Assembly (NCBI RefSeq): GCF_026343335.1
Contig: NZ_JAPELX010000001.1
Span: 6,448,001-6,512,000 of the forward strand
Length of the DNA: 64,000 nucleotides
DNA from: Streptomyces sp. NBC_00078
Lineage (GTDB): Bacteria > Actinomycetota > Actinomycetes > Streptomycetales > Streptomycetaceae
Direction of reading: 5' to 3'
Shown here: one piece after another, positions 54,501-62,122 of the stretch
How positions within the stretch are numbered: the stretch's first letter is position 1
How the letters are laid out: every line of letters begins with the position of its first letter
Position numbers and translations under genes: made by a program
The notes under the pieces: model-generated
Told to the model about the DNA's origin: nothing
Seen by the model: only the letters and a program-made list of their open reading frames with translations
The model's database searches: none

Positions 54501-54758
54501 GTGGACCTGCCCGAGCAGGTGGTCGCGCTGCGCGCGATGGGCTGCACCCACGGGCAGGGCATGGCGTTCTCCGGTCCGCTGGACGAGTACCGGCTGTGCC
54601 GGGCGCTCGGTTCCGGCCAATATCCGGTGCCGCACGGACCGATCGAGCCGGCGTTCGCGGGCGGCGGCGCGGGGGTGTACACAGGGAGTGTGCCCGCCGT
54701 TCTGGGAGGCGGAAGTGGTCTGCGCTCACATAATGAGACTCCCGTCCCACCTACTTGA
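51561..54758 (+). CDS. Membrane PAS-GGDEF-EAL protein, probable diguanylate cyclase
   Basis: A 1065-residue protein from ATG 51561; the true start is uncertain (see findings). A disordered Pro/Ser N-terminus is followed by about nine membrane helices (residues 100-450), PAS (about 480-600), GGDEF (668-672) and EAL (about 780-1030). The cyclase domain is intact and has the RxxD inhibition site (RHGD, 659-662). The EAL domain is degenerate: E801-A-Q instead of EAL, R859 for the metal-binding Asn, D922-G923 for Asp-Asp, D979 for Glu. It should make c-di-GMP, not hydrolyse it. Its stop lies within the ilv promoter region. Confidence 0.88.
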   Translation: MDERSDATGPPTATLAYGRVQTRSPRQSRLPSRPSPPNSRQPPQACAPSAPGPGSDADLEGPVSSPPPPTTTLDGALRAQPSSGALRPRPPVVGGRPCMVHQLVLALVCAGYAVGSAFDWGSDYVALVMGDFGLSAAAAAAAVSLFLYARSRRIRFRPAWLLFSLSSVMAALGNAVWGWYEVVLGEPVPTPSYADLFFLCFAPPAIVGLLVLAKRPVTKAGWVCLALDAWLIGGSLLTLSWSLALAQAAKFDGPSVAHTALSLAYPLLDIALVSMVLALHFRRSAVNRTAVNTAIGALALTVMCDALFTSPLLHNNYHSGQLLDAGWFAGSLLLAYAPWAARPSGRAEADGRESDGYTRVVHEHLPGQRGGAHQHHPAPQGGDHSRYPASRPIAGSLAALTPYLAAAVCTLGILYNVLNGRSVDRVVLLTGGTVVLALVVRQGIMLLDNITLTQELAQKENHFRSLVLGSSDVIMIAAPNGILRYVSPAAAGVYGRPAEDLVGTELANLIHPEDLGCVVHEARRFLAASPLEESTTRIECRFRSGDGGWLNVESTVNRHHGGLIFNSRDVTERVRLQAQLQHNAEHDPLTDLPNRALFTRRVQQALSGRRSTDRGAALCQTAVLFIDLDGFKAVNDTIGHQAGDELLVQAARRLQEAVRHGDTASRLGGDEFAALIVGDGTRDRSARERHILELADRLRLTLSQPYLIDGNDVRVAASIGVAFAEPGLGAGELLRNADLAMYRAKAGGKGRVELYAPQMQQDVVRKAEIATRLRAALHDGEFSLLHQPVVCLEDGRITSVEAQARWRSSQGVLFTPAEFLRVAEDSDRTAELGRWMLEEAVEQAAERTATGLAVPVAVRVGARRLLDRSMPLGSIEALLTRHGLPSGSLVIELSDTDPRVSLDELERRLGALRRLGVRIALDGFGGGFAAITALRRLPVDVLKLDRSLVEGVVESARLHKITSGLLRIAGDLGLQSVADGVDLPEQVVALRAMGCTHGQGMAFSGPLDEYRLCRALGSGQYPVPHGPIEPAFAGGGAGVYTGSVPAVLGGGSGLRSHNETPVPPT

Positions 54759-54784
54759 CACATGGTGCGTGCCGGGGGGAGGGT
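54755..54784 (+). promoter_or_regulatory. ilv operon promoter candidate
   Basis: TTGACA (54755-54760) and GAGGGT (54779-54784) are spaced by 18 bases and would place the transcript start at or just before the leader-peptide ATG, giving a leaderless message. Alternatively a CATAAT box at 54728-54733 starts further upstream and GGGGGGAGGG acts as ribosome site. Confidence 0.45.
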
Positions 54785-54791
54785 CTGTGCC

Positions 54792-54833
54792 ATGCGCACC
54801 CGAATTCTCGTACTTGGAAAGCGCGTCGGCTGA
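54792..54833 (+). CDS. ilvBNC leader peptide
   Basis: A 13-codon ORF encoding MRTRILVLGKRVG, with ATT-CTC-GTA-CTT giving consecutive Ile-Leu-Val-Leu. These are the products of the pathway encoded downstream. Followed 53 bases later by an intrinsic terminator, it fits ribosome-mediated attenuation. Three of the four codons chosen are uncommon at high GC, which would sharpen pausing. Confidence 0.85.
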   Translation: MRTRILVLGKRVG

Positions 54834-54886
54834 GCTGGTGATGTCCGGACAGAACCGGAACTCCCAGCGACCACACCCGGCGCGCT

Positions 54887-54920
54887 CCCCTCGCTTGCCT
54901 TTTGGCACGAGGGGTTTTTT
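54887..54920 (+). terminator. ilv attenuator
   Basis: CCCCTCG (54887-54893) pairs with CGAGGGG (54908-54914), with an inner TGCC/GGCA stem and TTTT loop, followed directly by TTTTTTG. It is a classical intrinsic terminator, rare in Streptomyces, between the leader peptide and ilvB. Confidence 0.88.
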
Positions 54921-55000
54921 GTTGCACAGGCACCAGTCGTGCAGCGCTTGAACACCGCAGAAACCTCGCAAAAACCCTCAGCATCGAGAAGAGACTGACG

Positions 55001-56860
55001 ATGACCGAGCAGGCCACCGGGGCCCATCCGCAGCCGCGGCCCCGATCCGGAGGACAGCAGTCCGCACCCGAGTACGTCACGGGTGCGAAGTCCCTCATCC
55101 GCTCTCTCGAGGAGGTCGGGGCCGACACCGTATTCGGCATTCCCGGCGGTGCGATCCTTCCCGCGTACGACCCGATGATGGATTCCACCCGGGTGCGCCA
55201 CGTCCTGGTCCGCCACGAGCAGGGCGCAGGCCACGCGGCCACGGGCTACGCGCAGGCCACCGGCAAGGTCGGCGTGTGCATGGCGACCTCCGGCCCCGGT
55301 GCCACCAACCTGGTCACCCCGATCGCGGACGCGCACATGGACTCGGTGCCGCTCGTGGCGATCACCGGCCAGGTCGCCTCCAAGGCGATCGGCACGGACG
55401 CCTTCCAGGAAGCGGACATCGTCGGCATCACCATGCCGATCACCAAGCACAACTTCCTGGTCACCAAGGCCGAGGACATCCCGCGGGTGATCGCGCAGGC
55501 CTTCCACATCGCCTCCACCGGGCGTCCCGGCCCGGTCCTGGTCGACATCGCGAAGGACGCGCTGCAGGCGCAGACGACCTTCTCCTGGCCGCCGGTCATG
55601 GACCTGCCCGGCTACCGCCCGGTGACCAAGCCGCACGCCAAGCAGATCCGCGAGGCCGCCAAGCTGATCACCGCCGCCAAGCGGCCCGTCCTCTACGTCG
55701 GCGGCGGTGTCATCAAGGCACACGCCACCGCCGAGCTCAAGGTCCTCGCCGAGCTCACCGGAGCGCCCGTCACCACCACCCTGATGGCGCTCGGCGCATT
55801 CCCCGACAGCCACCCGCTGCACGTGGGGATGCCGGGCATGCACGGTGCGGTCACCGCCGTCACCGCGCTGCAGAAGGCCGACCTGATCGTCGCCCTCGGA
55901 GCCCGCTTCGACGACCGCGTCACCGGCAAGCTGGACAGCTTCGCCCCGTACGCCAAGATCGTCCACGCCGACATCGACCCGGCCGAGATCGGCAAGAACC
56001 GCGCCGCGGACGTGCCGATCGTCGGTGACGCGCGCGAGGTCATCGCCGACCTGGTCCAGGCCGTGCAGAAGGAGCACAGCGAGGGCCAGCAGGGCGAGGC
56101 CGCCAGGTCGAAGTACGCGGCCTGGTGGAAGGACCTGAGCCGCTGGCGCGACACCTACCCGCTCGGCTACGACCAGCCCGAGGACGGCTCCCTGTCCCCG
56201 CAGCATGTCATCGAGCGCATCGGCCAGCTCGCCCCGGAGGGCACGATCTTCGCGGCGGGCGTCGGCCAGCACCAGATGTGGGCCGCGCACTTCGTCCAGT
56301 ACGAGAAGCCCGCGACCTGGCTGAACTCCGGCGGCGCCGGAACGATGGGCTATGCGGTCCCGGCCGCGATGGGCGCCAAGGCCGGTGTGCCGGACCGGGC
56401 GGTCTGGGCGATCGACGGCGACGGCTGCTTCCAGATGACCAATCAGGAACTCACCACCTGCGCCCTGAACAACATCCCGATCAAGGTCGCCATCATCAAC
56501 AACGGCGCCCTCGGGATGGTCCGCCAGTGGCAGACCCTCTTCTACAACCAGCGGTACTCCAACACCGTGCTCCACAGCGGCCCGAACGACGTCAACCCCG
56601 ACGCCAGGGGCACCCGCGTCCCCGACTTCGTGAAGCTGTCGGAGGCCATGGGCTGCTACGCGATCCGCTGTGAGTCCCCGGAGGACCTCGACAAGGTCAT
56701 CGAAGAGGCGAACTCCGTCAACGACCGCCCGGTCGTCGTCGACTTCGTCGTCCACGAGGACGCCATGGTGTGGCCGATGGTCGCCGCAGGCACCTCCAAC
56801 GACGAGGTCATGTTCGCCCGGGACGTCCGCCCCGACTTCGGCGACAACGAAGACGACTGA
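55001..56860 (+). CDS. ilvB: Acetolactate synthase, large subunit
   Basis: A 619-residue thiamine-diphosphate enzyme starting MTEQATGAHPQPRP. The catalytic Glu is in VRHEQGAGHAATGYA, the FAD-region motif is ITGQVASKAIGTDAFQEAD, and the ThDP motif runs from GDGCFQMTNQELTTC to NN. It condenses pyruvate with itself or 2-oxobutyrate, the first shared step of Val/Leu/Ile synthesis. It is first in ilvB-ilvN-ilvC and under leader-peptide attenuation. Confidence 0.98.
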   Translation: MTEQATGAHPQPRPRSGGQQSAPEYVTGAKSLIRSLEEVGADTVFGIPGGAILPAYDPMMDSTRVRHVLVRHEQGAGHAATGYAQATGKVGVCMATSGPGATNLVTPIADAHMDSVPLVAITGQVASKAIGTDAFQEADIVGITMPITKHNFLVTKAEDIPRVIAQAFHIASTGRPGPVLVDIAKDALQAQTTFSWPPVMDLPGYRPVTKPHAKQIREAAKLITAAKRPVLYVGGGVIKAHATAELKVLAELTGAPVTTTLMALGAFPDSHPLHVGMPGMHGAVTAVTALQKADLIVALGARFDDRVTGKLDSFAPYAKIVHADIDPAEIGKNRAADVPIVGDAREVIADLVQAVQKEHSEGQQGEAARSKYAAWWKDLSRWRDTYPLGYDQPEDGSLSPQHVIERIGQLAPEGTIFAAGVGQHQMWAAHFVQYEKPATWLNSGGAGTMGYAVPAAMGAKAGVPDRAVWAIDGDGCFQMTNQELTTCALNNIPIKVAIINNGALGMVRQWQTLFYNQRYSNTVLHSGPNDVNPDARGTRVPDFVKLSEAMGCYAIRCESPEDLDKVIEEANSVNDRPVVVDFVVHEDAMVWPMVAAGTSNDEVMFARDVRPDFGDNEDD

Positions 56861-56880
56861 GCGAGAGAGACGAAAGAGAA

Positions 56881-57405
56881 ATGTCCAAGCACACGCTCTC
56901 CGTCCTGGTGGAGAACACCCCGGGCATCCTGGCCCGGATCGCGGCCCTGTTCTCCCGCCGCGGCTTCAACATCGACTCGCTCGCGGTCGGCGTCACCGAG
57001 CACCCCGACATCTCCCGCATCACCATCGTGGTGGGCGTGGAGGAACTGCCGCTGGAGCAGGTGACCAAGCAGCTCAACAAGCTCGTCAACGTGCTGAAGA
57101 TCGTCGAGCTGGAGCCCGGGCAGGCCGTTCAGCGCGAACTCGTTCTGGTGAAGGTGCGCGCCGACAACGAGACGCGCTCCCAGATCGTCGAGATCGTCCA
57201 GCTGTTCCGCGCCAAGACCGTCGACGTCTCCCCGGAGGCCGTGACGATCGAGGCCACCGGCAGCGGTGAGAAGCTGTCGGCCATGCTCAAGATGCTCGAA
57301 CCGTACGGCATCAAGGAACTGGTGCAGTCCGGCACGATCGCGATCGGCCGTGGTGCCCGCTCGATCACGGACCGCTCGCTGCGCGCTCTCGACCGGTCGG
57401 CATAA
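56881..57405 (+). CDS. ilvN: Acetolactate synthase, small (regulatory) subunit
   Basis: A 174-residue ACT-domain protein starting MSKHTLSVLVENTPGILARIAALFSRRGFNIDSLAVG, the valine-binding ACT signature. The C-terminal half (ELVLVKVRADNETRSQIVEIVQLFRAKTVDVSPEAVTIEATG) contacts the catalytic subunit. It gives valine feedback control and full activity to IlvB. The start is 20 bases after ilvB, with AGAGAAA before it. Confidence 0.98.
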   Translation: MSKHTLSVLVENTPGILARIAALFSRRGFNIDSLAVGVTEHPDISRITIVVGVEELPLEQVTKQLNKLVNVLKIVELEPGQAVQRELVLVKVRADNETRSQIVEIVQLFRAKTVDVSPEAVTIEATGSGEKLSAMLKMLEPYGIKELVQSGTIAIGRGARSITDRSLRALDRSA

Positions 57406-57522
57406 CGGCGCAGTCGGGCGGCCGGGTGACTCGGCCGCCCGTATACCGAGACCCCGAAACTTCCCTTCCGCCCGCCGTCATACGGTGGGACGCAACGCCT
57501 GCACACAAGGAGAGAACCCAAA

Positions 57523-58521
57523 GTGGCCGAGCTGTTCTACGACGCCGACGCCGACCTGTCCATCATCCAGGGCCGCAAGGTCGCGGTCATCGGTTACGGC
57601 AGCCAGGGCCACGCCCACGCGCTGTCGCTCCGTGACTCGGGTGTCGACGTCCGTGTCGGTCTGCACGAGGGCTCCAAGTCCAAGGCCAAGGCCGAGGAGC
57701 AGGGCCTGCGCGTGGTCACGCCGTCGGAGGCCGCCGCCGAGGCCGACGTCATCATGATCCTGGTGCCGGACCCGATCCAGGCCCAGGTCTACGAGGAGTC
57801 CATCAAGGACAACCTCAATGACGGCGACGCCCTGTTCTTCGGCCACGGCCTGAACATCCGCTTCGACTTCATCAAGCCCCCGGCGAACGTCGACGTCTGC
57901 ATGGTCGCCCCCAAGGGCCCGGGCCACCTGGTGCGCCGCCAGTACGAGGAGGGCCGCGGCGTTCCCTGCATCGTGGCCGTCGAGCAGGACGCGACCGGAG
58001 GCGGCTTCGCGCTCGCGCTGTCGTACGCCAAGGGCATCGGCGGCACCCGCGCCGGCGTCATCAAGACGACCTTCACCGAGGAGACCGAGACCGACCTGTT
58101 CGGTGAGCAGGCCGTTCTCTGCGGTGGTACGGCCGCGCTGGTCAAGGCGGGCTTCGAGACGCTGACCGAGGCCGGCTACCAGCCGGAGATCGCGTACTTC
58201 GAGTGCCTGCACGAGCTGAAGCTGATCGTCGACCTCATGTACGAGGGCGGCCTGGAGAAGATGCGCTGGTCGATCTCCGAGACCGCCGAGTGGGGCGACT
58301 ACGTCACCGGCCCGCGCATCATCACCGACGCCACCAAGGCCGAGATGAAGAAGGTCCTCGCCGAGATCCAGGACGGCACCTTCGCCCGTGAGTGGATGGC
58401 CGAGTACCACGGCGGCCTGAAGAAGTACAACGAGTACAAGACCGCCGACTCCGAGCACCTGCTGGAGACCACCGGCAAGCAGCTGCGCAAGCTCATGTCG
58501 TGGGTGGACGAGGAGGCGTGA
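57523..58521 (+). CDS. ilvC: Ketol-acid reductoisomerase (NADP+), class I
   Basis: A 332-residue enzyme, GTG start behind AAGGAGA. The NADPH-binding motif is VIGYGSQGHAHA, the metal and active-site residues lie in MVAPKGPGHLVRRQYEEG, and the C-terminal knot ends YFECLHELKLIVDLMYEGGL. It converts acetolactate to dihydroxyisovalerate, the second step in the pathway. Length is that of the short class. Confidence 0.98.
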   Translation: MAELFYDADADLSIIQGRKVAVIGYGSQGHAHALSLRDSGVDVRVGLHEGSKSKAKAEEQGLRVVTPSEAAAEADVIMILVPDPIQAQVYEESIKDNLNDGDALFFGHGLNIRFDFIKPPANVDVCMVAPKGPGHLVRRQYEEGRGVPCIVAVEQDATGGGFALALSYAKGIGGTRAGVIKTTFTEETETDLFGEQAVLCGGTAALVKAGFETLTEAGYQPEIAYFECLHELKLIVDLMYEGGLEKMRWSISETAEWGDYVTGPRIITDATKAEMKKVLAEIQDGTFAREWMAEYHGGLKKYNEYKTADSEHLLETTGKQLRKLMSWVDEEA

Positions 58522-58536
58522 CCTCGGTGTCCCGTC

Positions 58537-58562
58537 GCGGCGCCCTCTGCGGGGGGCGCCGC
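58537..58562 (+). terminator. Hairpin after ilvC
   Basis: GCGGCGCCC (58537-58545) and GGGCGCCGC (58554-58562) form a 9-bp stem 15 bases after the ilvC stop. No T-run. Confidence 0.6.
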
Positions 58563-58773
58563 CACGGGGCCTCACCCCGGACCCTGTACACAATGGAGTT
58601 TCACGTCCGGGTGATCCTTCCGCGGAGGCGCAGGACGGCCTCCACCGCGCCACTACACTGGCGCACAACATACGCGTCAGGCCCACAGCGTCGTGCGTCT
58701 TCCACGCGGCCAGTACCCTCCACCGCCTGCGGCCGTCGGGACGGCCGTCCGCATTGGACTTGTGAGGACTCAC

Positions 58774-60363
58774 GTGAGCTCGAAACCCGTCGTACTCATC
58801 GCTGAAGAACTGTCGCCCGCGACCGTGGACGCACTCGGCCCGGACTTCGAGATCCGGCACTGCAACGGAGCGGACCGAGCCGAACTGCTCCCGGCCATCG
58901 CCGACGTCGACGCGATCCTGATCCGCTCAGCGACCAAGGTCGACGCCGAGGCCGTCGCCGCCGCGAACAAGCTGAAGGTCGTCGCACGAGCCGGCGTCGG
59001 CCTGGACAACGTCGACGTCTCCGCCGCCACCAAGGCCGGCGTGATGGTCGTCAACGCCCCCACCTCGAACATCGTGACCGCCGCCGAGCTGGCGTGCGGT
59101 CTCCTCGTCGCCACCGCCCGCCACATCCCGCAGGCCAACGCCGCGCTGAAGAACGGCGAGTGGAAGCGCAGCAAGTACACGGGTGTGGAGCTGGCCGAGA
59201 AGACCCTGGGTGTCGTGGGTCTCGGCCGTATCGGCGCGCTGGTCGCCCAGCGCATGTCCGGCTTCGGGATGAAGGTCGTCGCCTACGACCCCTACATCCA
59301 GCCCGCGCGGGCCGCGCAGATGGGCGTCAAGGTGCTGTCCCTCGACGAGCTGCTCGAGGTCTCCGACTTCATCACCGTCCACCTGCCCAAGACGCCCGAG
59401 ACCGTCGGCCTCATCGGCGACGAGGCCCTGCGCAAGGTCAAGCCGAGCGTGCGGATCGTCAACGCCGCGCGCGGCGGGATCGTCGACGAGGAGGCGCTGT
59501 ACTCGGCGCTGAAGGAGGGGCGCGTCGCGGGCGCCGGTCTCGACGTGTACGCGAAGGAGCCCTGCACGGACTCCCCGCTCTTCGAGTTCGACCAGGTCGT
59601 CGCCACCCCGCACCTCGGTGCCTCCACCGACGAGGCGCAGGAGAAGGCCGGTATCGCCGTCGCCCGCTCGGTGCGGCTCGCCCTCGCCGGTGAGCTCGTG
59701 CCCGACGCGGTGAACGTCCAGGGCGGTGTCATCGCCGAGGACGTCAAGCCGGGCCTGCCGCTCGCCGAGCGCCTCGGCCGCATCTTCACCGCGCTCGCCG
59801 GCGAGGTCGCGGTCCGCCTCGACGTCGAGGTGTACGGCGAGATCACCCAGCACGACGTGAAGGTGCTGGAGCTCAGCGCGCTCAAGGGTGTCTTCGAGGA
59901 CGTCGTCGACGAGACGGTCTCGTACGTGAACGCCCCGCTGTTCGCCCAGGAGCGAGGCGTGGAGGTGCGGCTGACGACCAGCTCGGAGTCCGCCGACCAC
60001 CGCAACGTGGTCACCGTGCGCGGCACGCTCACGGACGGCGAGGAGGTGTCGGTGTCCGGCACGCTGGCCGGCCCGAAGCACCTGCAGAAGATCGTGGCCG
60101 TCGGCGAGTACGACGTCGACCTCGCGCTCGCCGACCACATGGTGGTGCTGCGGTACGAGGACCGTCCCGGTGTCGTCGGCACGGTGGGCCGGATCTTCGG
60201 CGAGGCCGGGATCAACATCGCCGGTATGCAGGTCGCTCGTGCGGCGGCGGGTGGCGAGGCGCTGGCCGTGCTGACCGTCGACGACACGGTGGCCTCCGGT
60301 GTGCTGGCCGAGGTCGCCGAGGAGATCGGGGCGACGTTCGCCCGCTCGGTGAACCTGGTCTGA
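58774..60363 (+). CDS. serA: D-3-phosphoglycerate dehydrogenase
   Basis: A 529-residue SerA of the long type, GTG start after GAGGACT. NAD motif VVGLGRIGALVAQRM, catalytic Arg in NAARGGIVDEEALY, His in ATPHLGASTDEAQ. After the catalytic half come an intervening allosteric domain and a C-terminal ACT domain (MVVLRYEDRPGVVGTVGRIFGEAGINIAG) that binds serine. It starts serine synthesis from glycolysis. Its own promoter is likely in the 250-base gap, where TACACT (58654-58659) is a -10 candidate. Confidence 0.97.
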   Translation: MSSKPVVLIAEELSPATVDALGPDFEIRHCNGADRAELLPAIADVDAILIRSATKVDAEAVAAANKLKVVARAGVGLDNVDVSAATKAGVMVVNAPTSNIVTAAELACGLLVATARHIPQANAALKNGEWKRSKYTGVELAEKTLGVVGLGRIGALVAQRMSGFGMKVVAYDPYIQPARAAQMGVKVLSLDELLEVSDFITVHLPKTPETVGLIGDEALRKVKPSVRIVNAARGGIVDEEALYSALKEGRVAGAGLDVYAKEPCTDSPLFEFDQVVATPHLGASTDEAQEKAGIAVARSVRLALAGELVPDAVNVQGGVIAEDVKPGLPLAERLGRIFTALAGEVAVRLDVEVYGEITQHDVKVLELSALKGVFEDVVDETVSYVNAPLFAQERGVEVRLTTSSESADHRNVVTVRGTLTDGEEVSVSGTLAGPKHLQKIVAVGEYDVDLALADHMVVLRYEDRPGVVGTVGRIFGEAGINIAGMQVARAAAGGEALAVLTVDDTVASGVLAEVAEEIGATFARSVNLV

Positions 60364-60377
60364 GGTGGCCGTCGCCT

Positions 60378-60446
60378 GGGGGCTGCCGCCCCCGGGCCCC
60401 CGCTTCGGCCTGAACGGCCTCGTCCTCAAACGCCGGACGGGCTGAG
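60378..60446 (-). repeat. Streptomyces intergenic repeat, copy B
   Basis: Reverse-oriented copy of the element at 44398-44468; about 69 bases with the same ends (GGGGGCTGCCGCCCCC ... CGCCGGACGGGCTGAG on the plus strand). Confidence 0.8.
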
Positions 60447-60473
60447 ATGGCTGAACTGGTCTTGTCGTGTGAG

Positions 60474-60512
60474 GCCGGACGGGCTGAGGGATCTCAGTCC
60501 GTCCGGCTTTTT
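60474..60512 (+). terminator. serA terminator
   Basis: A 15-bp stem (GCCGGACGGGCTGAG / CTCAGTCCGTCCGGC, one G-T pair) with a 4-nt loop is followed by TTTTT. Both arms are the end sequence of the intergenic repeat, so it looks assembled from two inverted partial copies. It can also stop transcription from the convergent MFS gene. Confidence 0.88.
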
Positions 60513-60522
60513 GTGTGCCTTG

Positions 60523-62037
60523 CTACTCCTTGACGTTGATCCCCCGGAGCGCCCGCGCCGCCAGCATCGCCGCCCCCGCCAGGAGTACCGTCCCGGCGAT
60601 CGCCGCCCCCTGCATTCCGCTCGTGAACGCCTCCCGGGCCGCCGTCGCCAGGGCGTCTCCCGTGCGCCCGGGGAGTTGGCCGGCGACCGCCAGCGCGCCG
60701 CCCAGGGTCTCGTGGGCCGCGTCCGGGGCCGAGGCCGGGATGTCGTGGCGGTAGACCGCCGTACCGATGGAGCCGAGCACCGCCATGCCCAGCGCGCCGC
60801 CGAACTCCGCGCCGGTCTCCATCAGGGCGGACGCCGAGCCCGCCCGCTCCACCGGGGCGCTGCTCATCGCGAGGTCCATGATCTGCGAGATGACCATGAC
60901 GATGCCGGAGGCGAGCACGCCGCACGCGGTCAGCACCAGCCACAGCGAGTCCGTGCCGGCGAGGGCCAGCAAGGCGTAGCCGCAGGCGCCGATGGCGAAG
61001 CCGGCGGTGACCACGTAGGCGCGGTTGACGCCCTTCTGGACCAGGGCGGTCGCCAGCGGGGCCGCCATGCCGATCGGCACCGAGGGGAGCAGCGCCCACA
61101 GGGCCGCCTCCATCGCGCTCTTGTCGAGCACCGACTGCAGGTACTGCGTGGTGAAGAACGCCGAGCCCAGCATTCCGAACGAGGCGACGAGGTTGAGGGC
61201 GACCGAGGGGGCGAAACCGCGGCTGCGGAACAGGGCCGGGTCGATCATCGGTGAAGCCGCGGTGCGCTGGCGGTGGACGAAGAGCGCCGCGAAGACCAGG
61301 CCGACGGTGATGGAGACGACGTACCGCGCGTGCCAGCCCTCGGACGTGATCTCCTTCAGGCCGTAGATGACGGGGAGCACGGCGGCCATCGACAGCGGGA
61401 CGCTCAGCCAGTCGAAGCGGCCGGGGGCGGGGTCACGCGACTCCGGCAGCAGGACCGGGCCGAGGACCAGCAGCAGTGCCATCGCGGGCAGGTTGACCAG
61501 GAAGACCGAGCCCCACCAGAAGTACTGGACCAGGACACCGCTCATCACCGAGCCGAGGGCGATGCCGGCCGTCATGACGCCGGACCACAGGCCGATCGCC
61601 TTCGCACGCTGCCCCGGGTCGGTGAACATCGTGCGGATCAGCGCCATCGTCGACGGCATCAGGGTCGCGCCGCCGATGCCGAGCACCGCGCGGGCCGCGA
61701 TGAGGGTCTCGGCGCTGCTGGCGTAGGCCGCGATCAGGGAGGCGGTGCCGAAGGCCGCGGCGCCGATCAGGAGGAGCTTGCGGCGGCCTATGCGGTCGCC
61801 CAGGGAGCCCATCGTCATCAGCAGGCCGGCCAGGACGAAGGCGTAGATGTCGAAGATCCACAGCTGCTGGGTGCCGCTCGGCTCCAGGTCCGCGCTGATC
61901 GCGGGGATGGCGAAGTAGAGGACCGAGACGTCCATCGAGACCAGCAGCAGCGGGAGCATCAGCACGCCCAGTGCGGTCCATTCGCGGCGGCCGGCGAGAC
62001 GGCCGGCCGGGGTGGTGGTGCACGTCGAGTTCGTCAT
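60523..62037 (-). CDS. DHA2-family MFS efflux transporter (14 helices)
   Basis: A 504-residue transporter of the EmrB/QacA type. It has VLMLPLLLVSMDVSVLYFAIPAISADLEPS with the family Asp-Val-Ser-Val in helix 1, the GSLGDRIGRRKLLLIG loop, and motif C-like GIALGSVMSGVLVQ in helix 5. Such pumps export drugs or dyes against the proton gradient. It is divergent from a TetR gene with a shared operator region, the usual repressor-pump arrangement. Its -10 box ends 7 bases before the ATG, so the mRNA may be leaderless. Confidence 0.93.
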   Translation of the reverse strand: MTNSTCTTTPAGRLAGRREWTALGVLMLPLLLVSMDVSVLYFAIPAISADLEPSGTQQLWIFDIYAFVLAGLLMTMGSLGDRIGRRKLLLIGAAAFGTASLIAAYASSAETLIAARAVLGIGGATLMPSTMALIRTMFTDPGQRAKAIGLWSGVMTAGIALGSVMSGVLVQYFWWGSVFLVNLPAMALLLVLGPVLLPESRDPAPGRFDWLSVPLSMAAVLPVIYGLKEITSEGWHARYVVSITVGLVFAALFVHRQRTAASPMIDPALFRSRGFAPSVALNLVASFGMLGSAFFTTQYLQSVLDKSAMEAALWALLPSVPIGMAAPLATALVQKGVNRAYVVTAGFAIGACGYALLALAGTDSLWLVLTACGVLASGIVMVISQIMDLAMSSAPVERAGSASALMETGAEFGGALGMAVLGSIGTAVYRHDIPASAPDAAHETLGGALAVAGQLPGRTGDALATAAREAFTSGMQGAAIAGTVLLAGAAMLAARALRGINVKE

Positions 62038-62044
62038 GCCACGA

Positions 62045-62105
62045 ACTGTACGAGCGTCTTAAACGCTTGTCTAGAACGAGTGTATAATTCATCTGTCTAG
62101 GACAG
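62045..62105. promoter_or_regulatory. Divergent promoters and operators of the efflux pump and TetR genes
   Basis: Leftward: TAGACA (62073-62068 reversed) and TACAGT (62050-62045 reversed) with an exact 17-base spacer. Rightward: TTAAAC (62059-62064) and a perfect TATAAT (62083-62088), 18 apart. The palindrome CTGTC-TAG-GACAG (62093-62105) lies at the rightward start site, and a related, less symmetric TTGTCTAGAACGAG covers the leftward -35. Both share GTCTAG, so repression of both directions is likely. Confidence 0.65.
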
Positions 62106-62122
62106 TTGTATGGATCGGGGGT

